Source: Saccoglossus kowalevskii
Lineage: Eukaryota > Hemichordata > Enteropneusta > Harrimaniidae
Direction: 5' to 3'
DNA: 21,393 nucleotides
NCBI RefSeq assembly: GCF_000003605.2
Contig: NW_003143795.1
Span: 26,893 to 48,285, forward strand
The position numbers were made by a program, and so were the translations under genes. Positions 1-9,500 of this stretch are shown in pieces. Within the stretch, counting starts at the first letter, position 1, and every line of letters starts with the position of its first letter. The notes beneath the pieces are model-generated. The model was not told the origin of the DNA. It was given only the letters and a program-made list of their open reading frames with translations, and did not search any database.

Positions 1-258
1 ACTAGTTCGCTATCTTGATCATCAGAAGGTTAGAGTGATGTTTGTGACTATGTATTTACGACAATTTGTATCCAAACGTGTTTATCATTATGATATGTCG
101 AATAAAATTTCTGTAATACATGGATTGTTCGCACGTCTGATCATCACAATTCCGTGTTTATGGCAAAAATATTTGATAATCATATGTAGATGGTTTCAAT
201 TCATCGATGTATAGCTTACGGTACGGGGCATCATGATTATTTTTATTTGTTTATGTAG
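1..258. other. Intron or upstream sequence of the TNF-like gene
   Basis: AT-rich sequence with no exon that I can support. It ends in an acceptor-like stretch (T-rich, then TAG at 256-258) directly before the first recognisable TNF exon. The upstream exons of that gene, which should encode the cytoplasmic tail, membrane anchor, stalk and first beta strand, are presumably outside the window. Confidence 0.6.
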
Positions 259-1066
259 TTACTAACGCACATAGAAGGAACAGAAACATTAAAGTTGGAC
301 CCTGGGAAGCAGTGTATGGCCGATCTCTCCAAAAGAACGTACAGTGCGATCAGTATAATATCATAGTACCGGAGTCCGGAATCTACTATGTATACAGCCA
401 GGTAAACAAAAAAAAAATGTAACTGCGTCAATCTGTATTATAGTTATATTTCACTTGTTAACACATTTCGTCTGAATTATCACTACAGGCATATTTTCGC
501 GACGAGGAGTTGGACAGTGCACCGAGTTCTCCAGATATAATGGAATATTTACATTATACAGTGTTAGGTAATGTAATCCAGTATTTTGTCTATTGATTAC
601 CCGTTCACAGCGTTCGCAGTAATTTTCATAACAATTTCCATGAGTAGTATTTCTTGAGTGTATACAATCAATACAGTGATGCAAAACGTTCATGAAGGAC
701 ACTGCTTGCGCCTATTTACGTCATTTTGACGTCACAGAAGTTCTTCGTCGCTAGAGGGCGCTCTGACCTCTTAAAAATCTTACCGAATGTCTTTGGTGTT
801 TTGTTAATAATTTTTTTTTTCTTGCAGAGAGTACAGCTTATGAAGCCGATCCAATTAATCTTATGAAGAGTGGTAAAACTCAACGTAAAAATTCCGACTA
901 CTACTACAGTAGTTTCCACTCGGGTTTATTTGAATTAAGAGCGGGGGATAGGCTTTATATGAAAGTATATTTGCCAACGCGAGCAACGATAGATTGTCAA
1001 CAAGAATCCACTTTTATGGGTATGTTTCTAGTAAGTGGTCTGGGAATAGAAGAGTTGGTAATGTGA
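259..1066 (+). CDS. TNF-superfamily ligand, C-terminal TNF homology domain (5' partial, three exons)
   Basis: Exons are 259-401, 489-567 and 828-1066, with introns of 87 and 260 bp. The first junction is phase 0 and the second phase 1, and the joined frame is open to a TGA at 1064-1066. The first exon carries a Trp about 30 residues before a VPESGIYYVYSQ motif, the hallmark of the first half of a TNF homology domain. The second continues AYFRDEEL. The last carries SGLFELRAGDRLYMKV and then STFMGMFLV, the classic strands F, G and H. Members of this family are trimeric type II membrane or shed cytokines that bind TNF receptors. The N-terminal exons are outside the window, so subfamily, cleavage site and membrane anchor cannot be judged. 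C1q shares the jelly-roll fold, but the VPESGIYYVYSQ and FELRAGDRLY patterns favour TNF. Confidence 0.9.
751..763 (-). promoter_or_regulatory. CTCF-like motif in the TNF-like intron
   Basis: CTAGAGGGCGCTC is, on the minus strand, GAGCGCCCTCTAG, close to the CTCF core. It lies in the second intron of the TNF-like gene, beside a CRE-type TGACGTCA at 727-734. Confidence 0.3.
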
Positions 1067-1133
1067 CCGAAGTTTATGTTACAAGTACAATTCTTAATAG
1101 AAATTTATCACCGAGAATCACAGTATCGGTTTC

Positions 1134-1139
1134 AATAAA
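1134..1139 (+). terminator. Polyadenylation signal AATAAA of the TNF-like gene
   Basis: A canonical AATAAA hexamer lies 68 bp after the TGA of the TNF-like gene. A second copy at 1203-1208 is an alternative. Either would give a short 3' UTR. Confidence 0.55.
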
Positions 1140-1289
1140 AAAACAACAACATTTGTACAAATATAAATTATAAATAGACTTTTTGTAAATACGTTCTTAA
1201 AAAATAAAGCAAACATACAGATACATCGATATGTAATTCGGTATACAATTTTGATTCTGCCTTCAATTTGTCAAATAATTTCAAATCTA

Positions 1290-1415
1290 TATATATAATG
1301 TGGTATATCTTTTTTTTTTTAAATTGTGATTGCAGTTTTGATTTATTATTTTTGTTTTGTCTTATATGTCTGCCCGTTGACCTGTGTATAAATAAATAAA
1401 TAAATAAATAAATAG
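1290..1415 (+). mobile_element. (AAAT)n tract with a non-LTR retrotransposon tail look
   Basis: A T-rich segment leads into a perfect AAAT tandem run at about 1388-1413. Many LINE families of marine invertebrates end in a short tetranucleotide repeat of this kind, so this may be the 3' tail of a truncated insertion. No coding part is recognisable upstream, and a plain microsatellite is the alternative. Confidence 0.35.
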
Positions 1416-1960
1416 TTCAATAAAATTCGATGTGAAAAACTATAAATTTGGTGGCATTGCTCCAATGTTATAACTAATTTGTCATGTCACGAGGTTGAAT
1501 GTTATTTCACGCGAACAAATCCAGTCAATGAAGGACGCCACTTAGTTCTCGTAATTGATTTTTTTTACCCACCAAAATAGGGTATTATGGGCCTCTTAGT
1601 AAATTCAGAACTGGAATTTATCGCTTTGCGGATAACAATCATAATAAAGTGAAAATAAGAAGGTAACATTACTCAAATTAGGAAAATAATAGATTTAATA
1701 TTCTTATAAGCAACATACCATGTACACATAAGTGCAATCAATAATATAACAATAACAATGAATATTACTACAGACTACGAAACTTCCTACACCAATACCG
1801 CGTGCTAGTGTGTGCGTGAAACGGTAACATGAAAGATGAAATCGACGTTGGACGCCCAAAACTTTCCTTAATCAACACGTTGTTTACTGTGGCGCGTATC
1901 GCGTGGACGGGTTTCATGTTCTCTGCACGTAATAAGCTCGGTTATTAAGCATCCTTTTTT

Positions 1961-2053
1961 GGGGATGCCCGGTGGCCGAGGGGAAGACGTGTAGTGGCGT
2001 GAAGCTAGGCGATTAGGTGCCGTACGCGAGCGCCGGTTCGAGTCACGTACGCA
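1961..2053 (+). mobile_element. tRNA-derived SINE-like element
   Basis: A box-A-like sequence TGGCCGAGGGG (1973-1983) is followed 52 bp later by a box-B-like sequence GGTTCGAGTC (2035-2044). This is the internal RNA polymerase III promoter arrangement of tRNA-Leu or tRNA-Ser type genes, which have a long variable arm. The segment is markedly richer in GC than its surroundings. I could not fold an acceptor stem or see a clear anticodon arm, so a tRNA-derived SINE head or remnant is more likely than a working tRNA gene. Confidence 0.55.
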
Positions 2054-3722
2054 GTACGTATTTACTATAATTAGACATAGTCTTTACCTTGCCGTTTATT
2101 CGGTGTTATTTGCTTACTTTAATTTCTATGTCGACAGCAACTATGAGTTTAAAATTATTTCTCAGTACTTATACGCTGTTTACTGGCTTGGTATGTAAAC
2201 ACCGTTGTTAGTGGCTTCCCCGCATCATCGGCTTGGTAAAGCTCACTTGTTCAATCTGCATACAGCATGGCCCGACTAGGTGGCATTTTGATGTCCTGAT
2301 CGCAAAGTGTACGTATTTTACAAAAATCTTCTCACCTAGCAGTATAATCAAAGACCTATATATTTTAACCGAATAGTCTAATTGTGATAGATTTTCTGAC
2401 GAACCCTGTGACAATATGGTGTTTGTAATCAATCGCAGGAATACCGGAAATAGTGAGTTAGTGGTATTGCCGGTTGTGACGATTTTCTTTTATAGACACC
2501 GACGTAGACTAATACAATGCACGTCAACTTGATTTGTATTTATAATACGGTCTTTAAAAACAGCATGAAGCGCTCCCTCTAGTGTCCAGTCCGCAAAGCT
2601 GTTAATGAAATATAGATGTACAATTAAATGTCGTTATGGCAATCTATGGCTCTCTGTAGAGGACGTCATTCTGTGACATACTCTTTGTGACGCAGTGACA
2701 AATCAACGTCCGTTCAAGAGAGCCAACCCACGATTTCTACGCACATACACCCTTTTTTGGATTGTATCGTATTCACTTAGCACGGCCAAGCATGGCTAAT
2801 AGGTGCGCGTGATTCACATGAGCGGTGGCGATTTAATGTTGGGGCACATTTATTAGTTTAATGCACGTAACCAGGTGATCCCCCGGTAATGTGTGGGTTC
2901 CCGGTCCCTTGAAAATATACATACAATGGGAAAACAGATTTAGATCAAATCTAGTTTAACTGTGTTGATAAAATAATTATCGTCAGTAATTGAGTTTGGG
3001 AACCATAACTTTGACATGTTTTGCAAGGGGGATGAATTTATCAACGATCGCATAAATTATATGTTGTTATTTAGTCAGCGCGAACAAAGTATAAAGACCA
3101 CCCGTCTCTAAATGAATGCAAATACAAACCGGCAAAACAAAATGACCCGACCCTTTGACCTTTAGAGCAGGTGTTGTCTGTGTTCAGTCCAGACAAGTAA
3201 ACAACTGCAATATTATTCCCAGTTTCACATATATTATCAGCTACTTAGTTGAAGCTGCCATCTGCTCGAGATTTCATGCAAAAATGAAACATCGCATAAA
3301 CAAATACTTAGTTTGGTCGTTACGGCAACCAGGCGCCATATAAATCGTTGAACTGTTGTATATAAAGAAGCTCAGACAGCGCAATGATATATTAATGACA
3401 CCTATGACAGCAAAATTGGACACGCTATGTTTTCACGTATTAAATCAAATTTTATCCCAAGAACTAAGTTCTCACTATTCTACCGTGACCTTTACGATTG
3501 TTATGACAACGTACACTACGAAACTATTTCAATGGCACAACGAACACTGACGATTTCAACCAATGGCATCGCACGCGTCAAACTTCCATGGCAAAAAATA
3601 GCCTTTATCTTTAAAATTGGATATAACCAATGTTTTTCGGCCTATTGATAAGGCACACCATTTGGCAAAATTGAAGGTTTCGGACAATAACAAAATACGT
3701 AATATCTGAAATTGTTCCTGAC
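2054..3722. other. Intergenic, no gene recognised
   Basis: AT-rich DNA with only short open frames that lack family motifs or convincing splice sites. The one item noted is a CTCF-like motif at 2570-2587, listed separately. Confidence 0.5.
2570..2587 (+). promoter_or_regulatory. CTCF-like motif
   Basis: GCGCTCCCTCTAGTGTCC resembles the bilaterian CTCF core when that is written as GCGCC-N-CTAGTGG. It lies between the TNF-like gene and the Death-domain gene, where an insulator would make sense. This is a motif match only. Confidence 0.3.
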
Positions 3723-3857
3723 ATGTATAAGCGATCTTTTTATGTAAACATTGCGTCCGAATTTAACAGTTTACCCGATGATATCAGCCCTTCTCTTGCC
3801 ATCAAAAGTCTGCCTGTAAAATGCAACTTTTTTCACAATTTGTACCAGAATAATTAA
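3723..3857 (+). pseudogene. Remnant resembling the C-terminus of a LINE reverse transcriptase ORF
   Basis: A 44-codon frame ending in TAA contains SFYVNIASEFNSLPDDI. It matches the pattern found near the C-terminus of many LINE polyproteins: a Ser-Phe pair, a short spacer, then W/F-N-S-L-P and acidic residues. The catalytic domain is not seen upstream, and a T-rich stretch follows. I read it as a 5'-truncated, decayed retrotransposon end. The match is short and could be chance. Confidence 0.4.
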
Positions 3858-4132
3858 TTGTTATGTGTTTTTTTTGTGTATTTTTACTCAGTTGTCTTTA
3901 CTCGACCTCCAGGAAAATAGATACCTACCTACTACTACACGTTTCAGATATTTTAGCATATATTGGCCGGAGAATGTTATTGAAATGCTGTACCATATTC
4001 AATTGCGGAGTATTTAACTGTGACATACTCTTGTGTGGTGTCAGTACTGAGTACGTTGCGTATTACAAATACATCGTGGAGTAAAACACGGTTACAGCAA
4101 CGGTCCACTCACATATTCATACTGCGCATGCG

Positions 4133-4143
4133 CCAGTATTCAC
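4133..4143. promoter_or_regulatory. NRF1-like palindrome
   Basis: TGCGCATGCGC matches the NRF1 consensus (YGCGCAYGCGCR) and is palindromic. A related half-palindrome, ACGCATGCGCAGA, lies at 5129-5141 inside the CpG-richer block upstream of the Death-domain gene. Such sites mark CpG-type promoters in animals. Confidence 0.35.
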
Positions 4144-4859
4144 ATTACCCGATTCGACCAACAAAGTGCAATGCGTTATTAAGAATGGAGGTATTTACAA
4201 CTATGTTTACACACATCGTAGAGAACGTTAATATTTTTCGCTTTTGGTAAAATTTATATACTGTTAGGCTTCAGAATTTAAGACAATTGCCGCATCATTT
4301 TACCTGAAAGGATCATCTAAATACATGTTTTAGTTACTCCGGTTGTTATTTACTTATTATGCCGCGCCGTATATTACGCCCTGAGACGAGGCTGTGCTGA
4401 TAATTTACAACAGTACTCAGGCATGTTTTAAAATATTGTCCACAATCACCAAGCAACACATCGTAAAGTAAGGTAAGACATCAGTGTACTTAGCGTTTAG
4501 CATGTGTAATTTATTTACCATTTTTAATAATTCAAGCAAGCTTTTACACTGTTAAGTTATCTTTCTGAGACAAAATATTATTAATACCGTACATACGAAA
4601 TGTAATATTAAGCCACATACCGATCAATTTATTAGTTAGATGGAAAATATAGAGAGTATGAATATAGGCAGTATGATTACTGAACCCCCAATGTATCGTG
4701 ATTTTTCACTTTATCTGTAGCAGGTGTCCCTTCAGTTCAGTTCAGTTTATTTAATTAAATGTTTATTTGAAAAGGAAGGACGCGGATTACCTATAATGTG
4801 ATGAACGCGTTACTTATGAATTATGAAGTCATGGCAACCGAACTTCAATATCAGCTCAG

Positions 4860-5165
4860 AAGTCAGAAGGCCGGGTTTCGTCGCACAGCCGTGCACGATT
4901 TCATCGTTTAAACAAACGATGTAATTTATATGCATCGTACACGTTGGGTGGGACCTATGTCGAAGAAGACGCATCGCGAAGACCATCGTTATTTAAAGCG
5001 GGAGGGTCGTCACCTGCGCACGCGCGGGAATTGAGTTCCAAGCGATGATAACAACACACGCTAAAAACGCCGCAAAGTCTCGTTAGTAGACGCTTGTTTG
5101 TAAACAATGACACGCTATGGCCAACCGACGCATGCGCAGATGACGACTCCCCTGCTTTAATTAAG
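4860..5165 (+). promoter_or_regulatory. CpG-richer block, candidate promoter of the FN3-ZU5-Death gene
   Basis: This block has many more CpG dinucleotides than the DNA around it. It contains an E2F-like CGCGCGGGAA, an NRF1-like ATGCGCAG, and an 8-bp stem hairpin at 4902-4921 (CATCGTTT, AAAC loop, AAACGATG). It lies 0.65 kb or more upstream of the start codon at 5817, and an intron acceptor at 5701-5710 implies at least one upstream non-coding exon. Together these suggest a transcription start region. The exact start and the first donor cannot be read. Confidence 0.35.
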
Positions 5166-5700
5166 CTTTCATTGCTACATAATGCAATAGCATTAGCACT
5201 ACGACTTACTTTCTTCGTGTAATTGTTGTCAACATACCCAATATTGGGCAGTACAACAAAATCTAATATTCAATTTATATTAAGTTTGTTACCCCTGTCT
5301 CGGCAGGTGGTCTATTTTGTTTTTGTCGAAACACTATCTTTATTGAAAGTCACTGAAACAAAACGTGATACACATGTCAGGCTTTTTCCGCTTTTCGCTT
5401 ATTAGTTGTTACGGTAGTATACACTTGATTATTGTACACCTAGTAATACTATAAAGCGAAGAATACATCGAACGCGAAATGTTTACATACACGTGTATGG
5501 ACATTTTACAGTCGTCCTTGCAGTTTCTTGTTTATGTTTATAAGGCGTTGTACTGTTTAATTCGTTCCAGTCTAGAAATGTAGAACTTGGATATGTTTAT
5601 TCTCTAGTCGTGTTCTGATTTAGTTTCATTGCATTCAATATTGCATAATTTAATTAAGAAACTTTAATTTCATAGTTGATGTAAATAAAGGCTTGTTTGT

Positions 5701-5816
5701 TTCATTTCAGGTACCATGGGTATGATGTTAATTTACATTTATTAAGATTAGCAGAAAAGTCATGTGATTAAACTTAATATAACACACAACACTGGAGGAG
5801 GCATTCCGTTGAAGTC
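5701..5816 (+). other. Splice acceptor and 5' UTR of the FN3-ZU5-Death gene
   Basis: TTCATTTCAG at 5701-5710 is a good acceptor after a T-rich tract. The following 106 bp contain a short upstream reading frame starting with ATG at 5716 and ending in TAA after nine codons. The main frame has a stop at 5775-5777, so ATG 5817 is the first in-frame Met. The upstream ATG could reduce translation (inference). Confidence 0.5.
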
Positions 5817-6591
5817 ATGAAAGTAAACGTTCCAAGGTATTTAGGGATGGTCCACGAATTAGAGAATTACGTCACTGTGTTAGAGAAATTGAACTACACT
5901 TTATTCGGCAATCTCAGTAACTCGGCTTGGTATCTGTGGAAAGTAAACGAGGAGCTAGACGCGTCACTAGGCGACACAAGTAACGCGCCTCTACCGATCA
6001 TTGTGAGCGGAAGTCAGTTGAATACGCACCTGACAGATAACCCAGACCTTCCGTATATTCTCCGTCATTATTCTGACAGATTACAGAGATGTAATTTACT
6101 CGACTTGGACATGGCAGATGGTATGTATGCCGCGCTTGTGTCGGCTAAGAAGGACATCAACGCGAATCGAATGCGATATGCACGGGAGGCCTCCACGGTA
6201 CAGGAAAGAGAACGAACACTGAAACAGTTCAGCTACACTCTTAAGGCTAAGGTTAACCAGTTACTAAACTGTTACCGTCTTGGAAACGAACCATACGATC
6301 ACAGACTTTTTCCGAGTCCAAACAATCATGCAACAGTTATTGACATTGATCGCATCGAAACGATTAAATACCGCCATTTACATGAAGTATGTCGGATTAG
6401 AAAATATCCTGTGCTTTTTGTTTTTATTGAAATTTTACATTTGCTGAAATGTGAATTCGAGAATGTCCTGGAATGCTGGTTTCCGAAATGGATGATGAAA
6501 ATTGTGCCAAACCTTGCTGATACACGGTCGAGGATACAGTCACAGTTGAATAATATTCTTCGATTTGAAGTATACTCCCCACGTCCAAAAA
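5817..6591 (+). CDS. Exon 1 (coding): unrecognised helical N-terminal domain
   Basis: This single 775-bp exon encodes residues 1-258 and ends in phase 1 at a GTGAGT donor. The predicted protein is rich in Leu, Glu, Lys and Arg with few Gly, as in long alpha helices. It has a charged stretch (REASTVQERERTLKQF) with coiled-coil character, and a hydrophobic run YPVLFVFIEILHLL at about residues 198-212 that could be a buried helix or, less likely, a membrane segment. There is no signal peptide. I recognise no family. One intact exon joined in phase 1 to a string of phase 1-1 FN3 exons looks like a module added by exon shuffling. Confidence 0.8.
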
Positions 6592-9500
6592 GTGAGTGAT
6601 GCAATTATTTTGTTTCGAGGTTTATACATTCACTGCTAAGTAAATAGATGTAATACGATGTAAAACGTCCATATATCAGCTTGAATTTTTACAAAGTACC
6701 CATACATAATTATTTATTGTCCCTCATGCCATTGGTACTGTTAAATATAAAAACAAACTTACATAATTGCTGCCATATTTTAGTTGTTTTCATATTTCTA
6801 AACATGAAAACTGATGCCATCTGAATTGCTGTAAAACAAAAAAAAAAAAAATGGTCAAAGTGCGCCACAGAAATATTAAGACCGAAAAATGAATGTTTAT
6901 AAAGAGCGCCATCTAGTGAGTATTTTTTGTATAATGGATGGTGTTATTATGTCTGTAGGAAAACTGTTTAGATTCAATTATGTAAGCTAAATGGCACGTA
7001 ACCGGGTGATATTAAATGATCATTTTTATGACATTCTTTCAGGCGTTGAAGTTAAGAGTGTTACAAGAAACGATATCGCCATTAAATGGATTCCTGGACA
7101 TGCTGACGATCAAGAGCAACATTTCCATGTAGCTTACCGTCAACTTCATGACAGGAAATTCCGGAAGTATGAAGTGGATGGCGGGAAACTGGAAGCCACT
7201 TTGTCTAATCTGATGATCGATACAGTGTACGAAATTGTGGTTGTTGGGACGACGTTGCTGCGGACTGTGACGAGTTTCAAGATAGTGGCAAAGACGATCG
7301 AAAAAAGTATGTAAACGTAATTTATGATTCTAATCATCGAGCGACACAGCCATCATTACGAGAACGTTGATGATATTTTACGATTGGAAAGACAATGTGT
7401 ACCCAAAATCGTTTCGTTTCGGGAAAAAATTAAATTGTCATCTCTGACCAATACTCATGAAATTGCGTTGTTAATACGAAACAATACATCGATAGTTATT
7501 TAAAAATGACACAAAAATACAACAGATGCTAATATATTTAACTATTGAATATGTTAATGTGAAGATGAAATTTAAAATACGCACCTTATGTACAACTTAT
7601 TTCAATTATCATAACATTTAGAACATTATACGTTGGTCATGGTACCAGAGCATGCGACTCACACACCAATCGACGCAATCTACGATGCCGCGGCGCTAGC
7701 GGCACACGCGGGTTACGATAAGGATGCCGAGACAACATAAGTTAATTTCATTGTATTCAATTACCCTCCTTACGCGCTCTACCAATACAGCTCTGAAAGA
7801 ATTGGTCTCACGGCTTGTATAGTACTGTGTATGGCACGTATAGGAAAACACATTCCTCCAACATAGGAGCATAATTTCCTAGTTAAATTGTTGCATAGGA
7901 AAAAGGAATTACTAACAAAATACCTCAAACATACTTAAGAACGAAGATATATTTCTATCGACTTGAAACGTTCGTCGGTTACTGTAACATGTTTTGTCCG
8001 TTTTTTTAAAGTTGTAAGAGTGTCATCGACGACTGAGAATTCAATAAGTTTGGTATGGCCACACGACCAAGATATGGAATATACTGTTCTCTGCTTCCTC
8101 GTGAAAGACGAAACATTACGTCATCGTGTACAGCTACGTAGTCAAGTGACGTATACACTTGATAATCTAGAAGCTGGTGAAGAATATCTCGTCACTGTGA
8201 TTGCCAAGAAACACAAGATCGTGATTTGGCGCGATAAATTCAAGCACAGAACAGACAAACCCCGTAAGTTTCATATCTGATAATTTATGTTATGGGTGAC
8301 CTCGCTTGGGAAAAGGTAGGCTAATAATTCGCGAAGATCTACAAAGATTGTGGCGAAGATTGTACAATTTAAATGAAATTCTCACAGACTTTTGCCATCG
8401 GTGATTGGAGCGCAGGTATTGCGTCATCCACATTTGCTTTGGAAAAAAAAGAAAACATTCAAAACGCAATTTCTTTTAACAAACCGCATTTCCTGCAAAA
8501 TGTTTAGGCCAGTCGCACGAACGCAACATTCTTTTCTTTTAGCACACTGGCCTCATCGTAAAAAGGTTGATTTATTTTCGATTTAAATAACCGATGATTG
8601 TCACAGTAACCACCTTGTGTTGTTCATCAGGTTACGCATAACTCGGCATCCTTTCTGATTATCTCTATAAATATCATACCAATCTTCCATTTCAGCGCCC
8701 TCAATTGATTTACTCATCGAAAGTGCATCGGAGAATTCCTTATTTTTGGAGTGGACAGTTCGTGAAATGTACCCCGGCGATTTGACCTTCCGCGTTAGAT
8801 ACCGGCGTCACGGTCACAAAGAATGGAGTGGAAGCAGCGAATTGAAAGATCAAACGAATTATTCCATTCGTGGGTTAGAACCAGAGACAAATTATGACAC
8901 TATAGTAATTGGTACATTGAATTCCGAAACTATTAAAAGTGACGTAATAGAAGCAAATACAAAGAAAGGTCAGTGTTGCACCAAAAAGCTGTATTTACGT
9001 GTTTTACATAATAACTTAACGTGGCATTGTGTTTTCGTTAAATGGAAGTATAGCCTATTAATTATATACAATAATTATACACTGTCGCATTCATCTTGCA
9101 GAGAGAAACCTACACGAGCTGTTGTGTATACAAGGTTTGGTGGGTACCGATGGTGGCAACCTGCGATCTGATTCCTGTGGAGTTAGCATCGTGGTACCAG
9201 ATAAGAACATCATCAAGAAAGGGCAGTTTCCTGTAGCTATCTCCATTTCTGACAACCCTGAACTTGTTCCATCGCTGGACGCCACTTCGGTATCGGCATC
9301 CAATGCTGTTAAAGTCGAATTTTCCAGTGGTCTTTTTACGCACCCAGTTCCAGTCACGTTTCAAATTTCAATAAACGAGAGCGAGGGCTGGACAACTGAA
9401 CTGTTCAAGAGGGGTGTATCTCACGATGGAAATGTATTCGAACCACTGGAGGACTCGTCGTTTGTTATGCTGAAAGATGGGCGGGTAACTGTCAATGTAT

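Noticed and set aside
1961-2053. Functional tRNA gene
   Set aside because: A and B boxes are present, but no acceptor stem, no clear anticodon arm and no T-run terminator follow.
6326-6604. Minus-strand open frame opposite the N-terminal exon
   Set aside because: Complement of a clear + strand exon with good splice sites; no motifs.
7043-8968. FN3 exons as the extracellular part of a cytokine-type receptor
   Set aside because: No signal peptide upstream and no membrane span between FN3-3 and ZU5, which are separated by only about ten residues.
9091-9364. Minus-strand frames opposite ZU5
   Set aside because: Shadows of the ZU5 coding exon.
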